Positions 35,090 through 47,000 of a stretch of 64,000 nucleotides of DNA are shown piece after piece. Every line of letters begins with the position of its first letter. Position 1 is the first letter of the stretch. The notes below the pieces were generated by a model. The model searched no databases. It had not been told where the DNA came from and was given only the letters and a program-made list of their open reading frames with translations. Location: the NCBI GenBank assembly GCA_003991915.1, contig RQTK01000012.1, positions 930,410 to 994,409 of the forward strand, written 5' to 3'. Origin of the DNA: Elysia chlorotica. Lineage: Eukaryota; Mollusca; Gastropoda; Plakobranchidae. The position numbers and the translations under genes were made by a program.

Positions 35090-36900
35090 GCGATGGTTAA
35101 AAAGTCGAATCATAAGATATACGGAAGAGGAGGAAGTAGGCTACAAGTACTAAGCTTAGCTTCTAAAGGGCCTTAGGCCTTACAGAAAAAAAGTTACAGA
35201 ATTGCACAGTATGATGTCTAGATCTAATAGATGTAGCTCTAATTAACCTCTTTGCTTAGACCTAGGCCTAGTAGATAACTTGAATTGGTTTTTAAAACGT
35301 CAAACATCAGTATTAGATCTATAGGCTATTGAGCCTAGATCACCTGACGGGCTGGCCTATCTAGTAGGCTACTAGATCTAGATCTAGATCTAGATCTAGT
35401 ATAATAATAGGCCTACAGGCGAACAGAATACTCCATTCATCTAGACCTAGATCTAGATCTAAATGAGTAAATCTAGACCTAGATCTATGTATGTACTGAG
35501 AAATAAGGGTAGAGATCTAGATTCTATGTACTGATTAAGGAAACAATTATGATAATTTATTTTCAAATTCTTAAATTATGTTTGTAACACATTTTTTGTG
35601 AGTTCTTTGCAACATGTTTCAATTGTACTATACACAATTTGTTTTATTTAGGCCTACTTACCCTGTGAATTAAATATCCCCAAGAGGGGTAAATAAAATA
35701 TTCTGTATTCTGTATCTTCTAATAACGTTTCCGTTTTCTATCACAGCCTCACAACTTGAGGACTTGTGTGAACTGCGCTCTGACTCAACAAGCACTAGTC
35801 TGAGGTGGCTTTTTTGGTGCAGCAGTATGCCAAGTTTATCTGCCAAGGCTATGTAGAAACTAGAATCCAGACCAAGAGTCTTCGGTACATGTTATGATGT
35901 TAATAATGTATCTTAAATAGTTCTTGAGCCTGTACGCTGAAGTTTTCTTGAGGATTAGAGGCTGTGTAAGTAAAATGTTGCAGTATATCTAGTTTACAAC
36001 TTGTCGTAAGAATATGTATAAGAAGAGGAAGGCTTACAGTGACATTGTACTTAGAATCTACACAGTACAGTCCTATGAAGCAAAAAGGGTGAATCACTCT
36101 ATCAGGCACGTATTCGAAAACTTGACTAGACCTAGTGTCTTTAAGCAGCATCAAATGGAGTTTAAGAGGTTGAAAAATAATTTTAACAGTTCTAGAACCA
36201 GAGATTTAAATACTTTTTAGTTGAATTTGAAAATGGCAACATAAGAGTGTTTTTCTCTAGCTCAAAACCATAAGTAGCGACTTAGGCTGATTCACCCTGA
36301 TTACCTCACATATAAACCTAAACCTAGATCTGGTGTCACTGAAACATGAAGTATAAATGGATGAATTATGTATAGCTTTATTGACAATTCCCCACTTCTA
36401 TGGCACACGCAACCATGCCCAATGAAAAAAGAAAAAGAGGTACTTACCAAATGCAGGGGTGATGGGGGCACTTACCCTCATGGAAGCAAGACAGCTGAAG
36501 AGGAGGAGGGGGAGCGAGTCTTCCAGAAATAATAAAGGGTAAAAGTTGGACCCTTATTTCCCCTTTAAATTAAATATTACATAGCCTTTAGACTCTAAAT
36601 TTGAAAGCAGGGAAAAACTCAGGTGCAAAGGCCATTGCGCATATTTATCTATTCCAGATTGCTCTGCGGTGTAAACTGTAATGACTCTGGGTCTGCCCTG
36701 ACTTAGATGCCTAGTCCCAAATTATTTCCATTCATTCTTAAACTAAGTTCATAAAGTTGACAGGCCCATTAACTTTCAAATTATTTTTCAGAGGTAGCTG
36801 AAACCTAGGAGCTTACGGTTTTACCGAGATATTTATATAAGCAAGCTAAGTTTTAGATTTCAGTTTTGAAAATGTAAAGTATCTTTGCAGAGAATCGTAT
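35090..36900. other. no gene recognised; AGATCT clusters and a LINE-like tail
   Basis: Contains the hexamer cluster at 35370-35400. A LINE-type 3' tail at about 35690-35725 reads CCCAAGAGGGGTAAATAAAA and then repeats TATTCTG. Frames are short and unassigned. An upstream non-coding exon of the protrudin gene could lie here but cannot be located from the sequence. Confidence 0.4.
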
Positions 36901-36909
36901 TCTTAGTTT

Positions 36910-37457
36910 GGCACTCCTTGAGTTTTGTGGTCCCTAACCTGTGGGCGATCAAAATGGCTTGGTGGGCGGGATTCGAGGGGTGGGTGGGTAGGATTCGATT
37001 ACATGGGAGTTAGTCAAACTGTGAAGAGAGAGGGGGGGAGAGAGATAACAAGAGACATACAGACAGAGCAAGCCAGTGTGAGAGACAGAGATAGAGATCT
37101 AAAGTGTGAATTGCTTTAACAGATCAATCTGGTCTAATTCTGATATGTGCTTGTTTAAATCACTTTATGTTGTCCCCACCCCCCTTCTCTGCCCGCATTC
37201 TACCAGTGTTCAAATAGGCCTAAACAATTGAATACAATCAAATCGCGTCCTGTCTTTTTTAATCTAACAAAACATGCCAAGAAAATAAAAAATTTAAGAC
37301 AGGGAGAACAGCTAGCAAGTATTTTATTCAATTTTAATAGAAAAAAATAACAAGACAGGGAGTGCAGCTGGCTGGTATTTTTTAAAATTTTAATAATCGA
37401 ATTCCGGCGGCCCACCCATTTGATCGCCCATAGGGACCACAAAACTCAGGGAGTGCC
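36910..37457 (+). mobile_element. MITE copy 2, intact with 8-bp target duplication
   Basis: The 548-bp element has terminal inverted repeats GGCACTCC(T/C)TGAGTTTTG continuing through GTGGTCCCTA and GGGCGATCAAA, about 45-50 bp with a 4-base indel. It is flanked on both sides by CTTAGTTT (36902-36909 and 37458-37465). There is no transposase frame. An 8-bp duplication suits hAT or Merlin-type transposases. The GG start is unlike a typical hAT terminus. It lies about 380 bp upstream of the first protrudin coding exon, and an inverted, truncated sister is at 3033. Confidence 0.92.
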
Positions 37458-37833
37458 CTTAGTTTGATCTAATCTACTAAATGCTAAATTAAATATATTT
37501 CTTCTAGTTCCTATTTGAGAAAGACATTTTTATTGTAACACATTCAGAGAATAATGACCTCTAGAATAGATCAATTTTAAGGTATATTGGCAACTCCACT
37601 CAATATATTATTTGTCCTCAATTCTAGAGATTTAGAACGTGACATATGGATGATAGTGATATACAAGTCATGTGGTCTAAGTATTAGACAAAGACAATGG
37701 AACTTAGAAGTGTTGACAACTGGAGATAGACACCAAGGAATAAATTGCAAACATTTTTCGTGTGATTACAAGTTATTATTGAAACTTTCTGTTCTTGTAA
37801 CTTGATACTTATTCTTTCTTTCTTTTTTGTCAG

Positions 37834-37886
37834 GTCCTGGCTGTCAAATTATATAAAAACCTAAAGGAGTAAAGTTTAAAAACAAA
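37834..37886 (+). other. ZFYVE27: protrudin 5' UTR part of the first coding exon
   Basis: A strong acceptor (TTTCTTTCTTTTTTGTCAG, AG at 37832-37833) precedes the exon, implying at least one non-coding exon further upstream. An in-frame TAA at 37854 separates this leader from the ATG, and the start context AAACAAAATGG has A at -3 and G at +4. Confidence 0.65.
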
Positions 37887-38029
37887 ATGGGCAAAGAAGA
37901 TACCAATGGGAAGAAAAGAGAAACTTCCATGGTTCTGGATCTTTCTGATTTTGTCACAGAAGTGGACAGATTTTCTCGCCTGATAGAGCCCTTTGCACTG
38001 GCTTTCTACCTGGTTGATGACATAAGAAG
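37887..38029 (+). CDS. ZFYVE27: protrudin coding exon 1
   Basis: Starts MGKEDTNGKK and ends ALAFYLVDDIRR, ending in phase 2 at AAGAAG|GTTAAC. It matches the region before the first membrane segment of vertebrate protrudin (YLEPLKDAGDGVRYLLRW). The proline-rich vertebrate N-terminus is missing or shorter here. Confidence 0.88.
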
Positions 38030-41000
38030 GTTAACCTTTTCATTATTTTCTAATTTTTTTGTTAGATCCTTTTAGACAATTTCCAATCCTTTGAAATACT
38101 TGAAACAATATTACACCACCTGAAGATCCATACAGTGAAGAGTTCATATGGAGATCATTAATTTAATCTTTAGGAGAATGAGTTATAAAAAGAAAGAAAA
38201 TGTAAGCTGCGGATTATGATAACACAGTAAGGTAATAGTTTCTTTTAGATGAGAACAGAATAAAAAATATATTTTTTTAATGTATTGTAATAATTATGGC
38301 TATTTAGATCTTACAAAATAGTAAAAGCTGTTGTTTTGCTTTTTCAGGTCTGTAAATAAATACATATGGTTTTGTTCTATTTACTGTTATAAGTCACAAA
38401 TCAGCTTTTTTGTAAATAGTTTTAAAATATAGTCGAATCTGCCTGTGGCTACCAGTGAAGATCATAGATAATTGGTCGCCTAGACAAAAAAGGTCAGCTC
38501 AGTACTTGCAACATTTTTCTACAGCTGTGTAGGAGAGTACCAGGTTTACTACAAACTTCCCCTTTTAAATTCTCTCAAACGCACAGACTGAAATGATCAG
38601 CAGTAGTATCCAAAGCCAGAGTGCATCCATTTCAATATACAAAAATGAAAAGATCTATGCTGTTTCTTTACATAATATTTATTTTTTAAACTATAATCGC
38701 TAAACTTTCGGTATCCACAGCTTTTCAGAGATCTATTTGATTAGGATGGTTTGGATTGGCTTAATATGTACTGTAGGTTTAGCTCTAGATCTACATCTTT
38801 ATGGCCAGATTCCTCCTAGACTGCTGCCATCATTCTACATTTTCTGTTTTTTTTTTTTCTTTCTTTCATATTCATTGAAGTCCTGCTGCAGCCCACATTG
38901 CCTTTAACTTATTTTTTTCATGAGAATCTATCTCGCTTTCTCTATCGCTCGCTCGGCTGAATGGCTCAAGGGGTGAAGCGTTGGTCTCCAGATCAGGAGG
39001 TCCGCGGTTTCGAATCCCACAATCGGCAGATTTGTTCAATTTCGTCCCCTGTGACTGGTTGGGTCGGTGTCAGTATAGTGTGATCGGCTGAGACAAGAGC
39101 CATGGTATCCACGCCAGCCCTGTCTCGTGTGTGGCAGTACAAAAATTGTCAGACATCAGTCATGAAGCCTGTCTATAATATAGTTTATATAGTGCTGATA
39201 CGGGCGTAAAATCACCTTGAGTATCTCGCTCACTCTTTATCTGTCTGTTTGTTTCTGTCTATCCTCTAACAAATCTTTTTTCTGTCTGTTTTTCTAGTCA
39301 TTTTCTTTCTTACTCATCTTTTCCCTCTTTCATTTTTTTCTTCTCTCAATCTCAATTTAGCTTACATTCTCTCCATGAGAAAGAACAAGAAGTTTTGCTC
39401 ATGGCTACCCCTGTCCTCAGTAACACAGAACAGTCCTGGCAGAAAGACACTGCCTGTGCTTTGCAGACAATATATTTTACTTTGGTCACTTTGAACTTTA
39501 CTTTGACACTAGTGACACAATATCAATGTCTACAGTACCAGTACCTATTTCCCCCTCTTCAACTCAACCCTCCATTTTTTTTATGTGCACCCTTACTTCA
39601 ACAAAATTTCTTCTTTGACCACAAAAAGGTGGTGGTGTTGAACAGGGTTTTATATGTTTTGGTCGGGTTGAGCAGGTGGTCGCGAAGAGCAGTAACAAAA
39701 TAGAGGAAAAATCCAAGGGAGTCCATGAAAAGTGGTCGGCAGGGCAGGTTGTACCGTATCTGAAAATTTAGGGGTTTAATACTGTTTTAGAAGCTTATTT
39801 TGTTCTCTACTATTCTTCTCATGACTCACCCTCAAATTCAGTAGAAAAACTTACAACACTAGTCTGCTTAGTGAGATTCTGTATGGCACTGCCAGGAATC
39901 TGATGTTTTAAAATTTGTTTTGTTTTTAAACACTGCAACAAAGCATTTATTTACATAGATTTTTATGTGTTTTGATGGTTTATTTAGATATGATGTTTGT
40001 TGTACTTCATTGCAGATGGAGATTTTGGTACAGCACAGTCGGAGTGTGGCTGCTGTGCAATGCTGCTTGTTTGTTCCTGTCCCAAGGTAAAATCCACAAA
40101 GAGCAAACCTCCCCAAAACCACTACCTTGTTTGCTATTGTCCATATATTTTTCTTTATAAATTTGAATTTAACTTCAGTACCATAGGTATTTAATACATG
40201 GATAGAGAAATGGCAAATAGAAATTAATTTATAATAATAAAACTAGTTTAAAAAAAACAGATGTGAGTGATAAAAAAAAATTTGGTAGGGTTTGTAAGAT
40301 CTGCATGAAAATGTCTCCTGATCTGAACTTAATTTTTTATGTTGATACAGACCTGCCAACTTTCCACTTTTGACGGAAACATTCCCGCTCACTTGTCGAG
40401 ATTGTGTGTTGTCTGCGTCATGTGTTTTGTTCATATTGATTTTGTATGTTACATTGGGAACGTTTGTGTGTGTGTAGGTTTACATATAGATGTTCTTGCA
40501 GACTATGTTATTTTGTGATACGATCTTTGATTAAAATTATGTTTTAGTAAGTAAACACTTTAAGTTTAAATAACAATTCCCTTTTTGGTGTCCCTAAATT
40601 CCCTCTTTGTTGTTCCGAAATTCTCTCTTTGACCCTTGGGAGGGTTGGCAGGTCTGATCTCACTTTTTTTTTCATGGATCTGTTTTACTTCCTAAAAACA
40701 TCTAATGATACCATTATCTTCTGCTTCAGGCGTTATGTTTGTGTTAGCATCCAGTCTGGTAATAGCAGTGGCATCGCTGGCCTTAGTTCAAGTCCATACT
40801 CAAATTTTAGAAAAAATTCTTCCAAGCAATAACAGACCAGCAAAACCCTCTAACTATGAAGATGAGCCCAGTCATCTGGAGACAGTTGAAAACTTTCGTT
40901 ATAGGTAAGTGTTTATGTTCCACACCTGTGTCTAGACTAAGGAGACCCATACATAGTAACAATATGACCTCTTGAATTACTGTTTTAACAGTTCAAAAAG

Positions 41001-44000
41001 TTAGTGCAAGAATTTGATTTGAACATGTTTATTCCTGTAAAAAATAATTTTAATTTACAGGAACCAACATTATAATGATATCATTTAATGCTTTACTGTG
41101 CTGTTGTCTCAGACTAGAAGATGAGACCATATGGTACTCAATCAAGTCCGACTGGGACACACTCATCTTACCCACGCCTTCCTACTGAGAGGTGAAGAGC
41201 CTCCACAGTGTCATACCTGCAACTGTTAATTATCCATAAGTGACATTTTGGTTGACTGTCCACTTTTTCACCGGGAAAGAAACTTGTACCTTGCTTACAA
41301 ACCATTAGAGAGCATATTTACTTATAGTGGTCCTCAGCGCCTACCGGGGTATCTGAAAGACACTGGTGTGTATAATAGATTTTAACTGTGATCATTCTAC
41401 ACATGGATCTTTTAAACCACTGTGTATACCCGTTACTTTCAGCTAACCTTTTTATGCACAATTTTTATGCTTTTATCACTCAGAGAGATAAAGCAGTACT
41501 GCTGCTACTAGTATAATGTATTGTCCCAGGACATCATGGGCACAATATAGCCGTTACCATGCTGACATGCCGTAAAAACAAACTCACTCACTCACTTAAA
41601 TATAATTAGCTTAATTATAAGGATGGAGGGGGGTCCAGCTAGATGTGTGAGTTAATTTACAAATGTTTTTTTTTTCCATATGGATCATGCAGGGAACTCA
41701 ACTGTTTGCTTTTGTACTCCTTCTTTCAGTTTGATTGAAATGCATGACTTTGTGATGAAGAGCAACGAATACTTAGCTTACTTCTACTATATTCTCAAAT
41801 GGAATGCTGTTGTGCCATCACTCATGTAAGTTCTCAGATGTTTTTTTTCTTAAATTCTAAAACTGTTCTGTACCTCTAAAGTGATGGTGGTAGGGAGAAG
41901 AAATCCCTTTACTATAGCAAGGACATACGGAACCAAGAGTGATATTTCACTATAATACAGATTATTAGTTTTTTTTCTGTGTCTTAACAAATATGTCTTA
42001 AAAGAAGTTTTAAAGTGTGGCAATTGTTTCAAGCAGACAATGAGTAGACATTCAGCCCTTGACCTTCGTCCTTATTTCCAAGTCCTTCACGTACACAAAT
42101 CTTCCTCGAGGGAAACAAGAAATACAGATGTAGTTGATCTTTTATTTGTCTGATTAATTTACCGATCTTTCAATTTTGATATACAGTCCTCGGCGCCTGA
42201 TGTTATTTCCAACTAATCATTCTGATTGTTTTTAAACTTTATTAACCTATTTTTTTTATATCTAACGTGATGTGGTTTAAATATATGTAAATCCCACAAA
42301 TTTCCTGGCGCTCAATTTAACTCTCGTTTTAGCCTGATAGTTGGATTTTTCGAGAGAGGAGCTACAACTGACACGAAATTTTGGGTACCATCAAGAATTA
42401 ATTTAGATTACCTTAAACAATGTAAAAAGGAGAAATCGTAAGTAGAGTTAAATTGAATTGCCATACATGTATATTTACAAATTGTTTATTTGACAGAAAT
42501 AATGAGCAAAGTCTAGGGGAATGAATCAAAGTCAAGATGATAGGATATCAATAATAATTCCTTTTATTAGAAATTCATTTTTTTCTTCTTTTTCTTTCTC
42601 ATTTATTAATGTCCTTAAGTTTTTAATTTTGAAAATTATTGATCAATTATTTGTTTACTTTTCCAGCTACCATGTTGAGGCCTGTGTCATGCTGCTGGCT
42701 CTAGTTATGTGTCCTGCCAGGTGGAACTGCTTCCTGTTTATCAACTGGTTTTTTCTTTGCCATCCTCATGTTCTTAAAAGTAAGATGTGAATTTTTTACA
42801 TTGTCTCCCCATCCCTGTTTACTTAAATGAAGACAGAGTAACATTTCAAATCAATCTTATTTCTGTTGAAAATAATGTTACATTTATGCGAAAGAATGAC
42901 AAACATGATGAATTTTGTTATTTAATATTTAATTTCAATGATAAAGATTCAATTATCTTGTGGTCATTTACAACAAAATTAATGCATTTGACGCTGAAGA
43001 GAATCAAAATGAATATTGTGACGCAATTGTATATAATGTGTTTTTAGTTATTCTAATGCAAATTTAAGTTTATCAGTGTGAAACACAACTTAAAATTATA
43101 ACTGATCGAGTTTTCATTTTTTTTTTTTGCCTTGTAAAGGAGTTTGCTCAATTATGATTCTATGATATTTTCTGATATTTTTTTTTTTTTTTAGCAAAAT
43201 GTAAATAAAACAGAGCATATGCCAGAAGTTCCTGTGTCTGAGTAACTGCGGCTGTTAAATGATTAAAAAAATTTTTTTTTTTAATCCAAGGGTGTTTTAA
43301 ATACTTGAAAGAGTATATTTCAACGCAACCTTCAAGCACACAGGAGGTCAATTTAACAGAAGGTGAAAAGGTAATAACAAGTTTTATTAGCCTTGAAAAC
43401 TTCGTTAGTTATGAGTAATTTTGACCTTACTTTTTCGTCATTCATGAAATAAATGGTGAATCTGTGAACAATTAATATATCATCTATCTCCATTGCTGAA
43501 TTTTTAGTTTAGAGTCACCATTCGTTTAGCATTAGCTACCTGCATGGAATACATTTTTACCGCAGTTAATTATTGTTTTGAATTTTCCCTTTCTTTTTTT
43601 ACGCTTCTTAAACCTTTTACTGTTTGGCATACATTTACAAAGTCTTGTTTATTATTTCTAAATTGTTAGCTATTTTGTTATGTTTACATAAATTTGAAAC
43701 TTATGATTTAGTGATATCCGAAGAACTGTATAAGAAGTCACACATTTATGTTAAAGTAACATAATAGCTGTATTTCACAAAAGGCAATTTTCATATGGTC
43801 ATATTTTAAGATACAATAGTTAATGTTTTTTTGTTGTTTCCGTAAACCACTTACACTATAGACAAATTGCATTTGTAAAATCATCTCCCTTGCTAATACT
43901 AATGAACAACAAAATTCTTATTGTGCTTTACCTATGGTACTGCATCTTTTGAATATCAGAAGATATGATCCAGGAACTGATAATTTTACTAAACTTGAAA

Positions 44001-47000
44001 GTATAAATATGCACACAGACAAAAGCAACTACTGAACTTAATCTTTATCTATCTCTTAAATTCGCTATTGGGCATCAATAAATTTCTTTGCTAGGCACAT
44101 AGTAAGAGCGATTTCTGATCCTTTATCAAAAGTTATTTGCTTTTGTGATATCTGATAACTGTACCAAAACAATCTTGGATAAAAATATAAAATAATTATA
44201 ATTATAAGATTCTTTGCATTACACATCCACAGAAAGAGAAAACCTCAAGTAATAAAGAGGATGTTGATAAAGACAATTGCGATGATTGTGAGGAAAAGGA
44301 TGATGACAGTTCAGATGTAAGTGAATGAAAAAAAAAGTGTTCTAGAATATAAATTTGTAGCATTTTACAAAACCTAGAATCTAAGGTTGATTGGTTCCCA
44401 AACATATTTCTTTTTATTTTATTAATTAGTTGATGCTTACTAGGAAATAATATGTTGTTTAAGTATCTTCAATGTTATTCACTATGATAACTGCATTTGA
44501 AATGTAGGCTGTCTCCAGAAAATTCAAGCAAATAGTCGCTGTTGTGAGAAACTTACATGTAAGGTGTCTATTTCAACCTACTTCTTTTTGTTTAATCTTG
44601 TAAGTATGGTGTGTTGAAATTCCTTTGGTTCCCTTAAGGTCTTACTTGAGTCACAGGTAAATGACAAGTGAACTTACCTTTCCCAAACCCAAACCCACAT
44701 AGTATCGACCACTATAGTTTTATGATAGAGGTGTAATCCTCATGAGTTTTTATTTCATTTATTTTTTCAAAATTTAACAATTAAAAATAGATTATTTAGA
44801 AGATAAAATGGAAGATTATAATTATTGAAAAAAGTACCTGAGAAGTCGCTACTAACTTGAAAATGTTCAGTTGGTGGGGAACGACGCCCCTCTGACCTCC
44901 ATAACCCACTGTGGGATTGATCCATGTAGAAAACTTAGAAAATTTCTCTCACAACCTGATTTTTTACTTCTGAACGATGTCTCTCTAAGTTACTGCCATC
45001 TTGTCAACGGAACCTTTTCTGCTCTAGACCTGACATTCGTCGATCCATCTCTCTCTCTCTCTTGACTACTCATGGTCAACTGTCATTAGACTTCACAGCT
45101 TCAACTTTTTTCCTATTCCTATTCTATCGCCTGTCAGTTCCAAACCATCTCTCATTCGAAACGGTGGAATTTCACTCTTGCGGATTGGTGCGCTTTTCAG
45201 TCTGACTGTATCAAAGATATCTCCTAAGAAAATTTCCTCAATAGAACAATTCGGTGATAGTTTATTGCAAATTGTAAAGAGGACGATCCCTCAGACATCT
45301 ACAGTTCCACTAAGAGAACAAACCCTGGTTTGACTGCTCGTGCCGACACCATACGCCAGCAGAAGCGCCAGTCGTGGAGGAGCTAAATTTAATAAAGATA
45401 CTCTCCTGTTTAAAATTTGGCGAGGGGTTCCTTATGCAGCGAAGCACCTGAGGGAGACTGATGGAGCATGTGTGAAGCGCAGCAGTAGCTTACAAACGCA
45501 CTAGATACTGCATTTTCCCATAACTCCTCCAACCACAATTACTCCTTAATATTTCAAGCCTTTAAAGGAGAAACCAATTGGCTTCTGCCCAGACTGCTCT
45601 AAAGAATACAATAAACTAATCATCTTAAACGAAATGTACCCATGCCTTAAAGTTAAACTTCTGAAGGAGACGGCCGCAAGCCCAGATCTCCTGCATAACA
45701 AAACTATGGAAAATCTCCCAATTCAATCTCTTCAAATTCAATTACAGCTGTTGAACGAAATTTGGACGTCAAGCAACAGTTATCCCCATTCCAAAACCTG
45801 GGAAAGACTCGGAAAAAACCCACAACAATATAGACCAATAGCTTTAACAAGCTGCCTCAGTAAACTCTTCGAAAGAATGGTAGCCAAATGGCGCCAGCTA
45901 TCTTGGCATTTAGAAGTTAATAATCTCTTATCCAACTTCCAGTGTAAATTTAGAGGAAAGAGATGTACTTCGGATCACTTGATCCGCCTTGAAACATTTA
46001 TTATAGAGGCTTTTATCAATAAGATGGTAGCTATCTTCTTTGATCTAGACAAATCTTATGACACAACCCGAAAGTATGGCATACTTAAAAACCTTAAAAA
46101 TATAAGATTCAAGGGCAACCTATCCATATTCATTAAAAATTTCATAGCTAATCGACAGTTCCAAGTAAAGTTTGGATCCTCTCTTTTTTGTGTTTTGTTT
46201 TGTTTTCCCCATTTCTCTCACCATGAACTATTCTTTTGCCTGTCTTCTGCTTTTCTTTTTCATTGTTAAATAATAATGATAAAAAAAATTATTGGAGGGT
46301 AGTTTTCCACAATAGCAGTACATTTTGATTTTGTGAAACACTGTTGATAAAACAATATAATATTAATGGCAGTTCTTTTTTAAAGACCAATGTTTCATTG
46401 CATACCACCATTGAAAAGATTAAAATTTTACCAAAACCAGCATTCACCCCCCCCCCCCCCCTCCTCCTCCTCCTACTTTTGTCTTCCTATTCATATACCC
46501 CTCCACATTTCCTTGTCTGCGAGACTGGTGTTAAACCTCAGCCCTTCAAGAGTTCCCGTCATCACATCTTCTTCTATGTTCACTGGCTCACTGAGTCTTA
46601 TAAAGGCTACCATGGCTGATATAACATTACTGCTGAGGCACTAGGGCAATTTTTAAGTTCCATATAAAAGTTTGATATGTTGATCCAAAGACAAAGTTCA
46701 TGTAATATTCTTAAGGCACAGTGGGTTGATAGTTTTGGATATAGTATTTTTACTTTGTAAATTTAGTTGTCTCTAACTCTTGTGATTCTATTTTGAAATA
46801 TGTCAGTTGGGGAAAAATAGCATTTTATCAGGTTTTAAGGATGAAATTTTACATTCTCATTTATCCTAATACCTCTCCAGACAAGATATTTGTTTAAATG
46901 AACACATAGGATAATAATTGCCATCCTTTTCTTAAAAAACTGTTTTTCTCCATGTGTGTAAACATAATTATTACGAATCTATAAAGCTCTTCTATCCAGT

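Noticed and set aside
36440-36490. Two minus-strand GGTAAGT donor-like sites 30 bp apart, possible divergent transcript start
   Set aside because: No minus-strand coding frame, promoter or downstream acceptor supports a gene. Donor-like heptamers arise by chance.
42181-42210. CAGTCCTCGGCGCCTGATG as another LINE fragment
   Set aside because: It resembles the LINE segment GGTCCTCAGCGCCTACCGG, but the match covers under 20 bases with no matching flanks.
46344-46644. Two overlapping frames of 84-91 codons in protrudin intron 8
   Set aside because: They overlap in different frames across a C/T-rich run, have no domain and are not phased to join the flanking exons.
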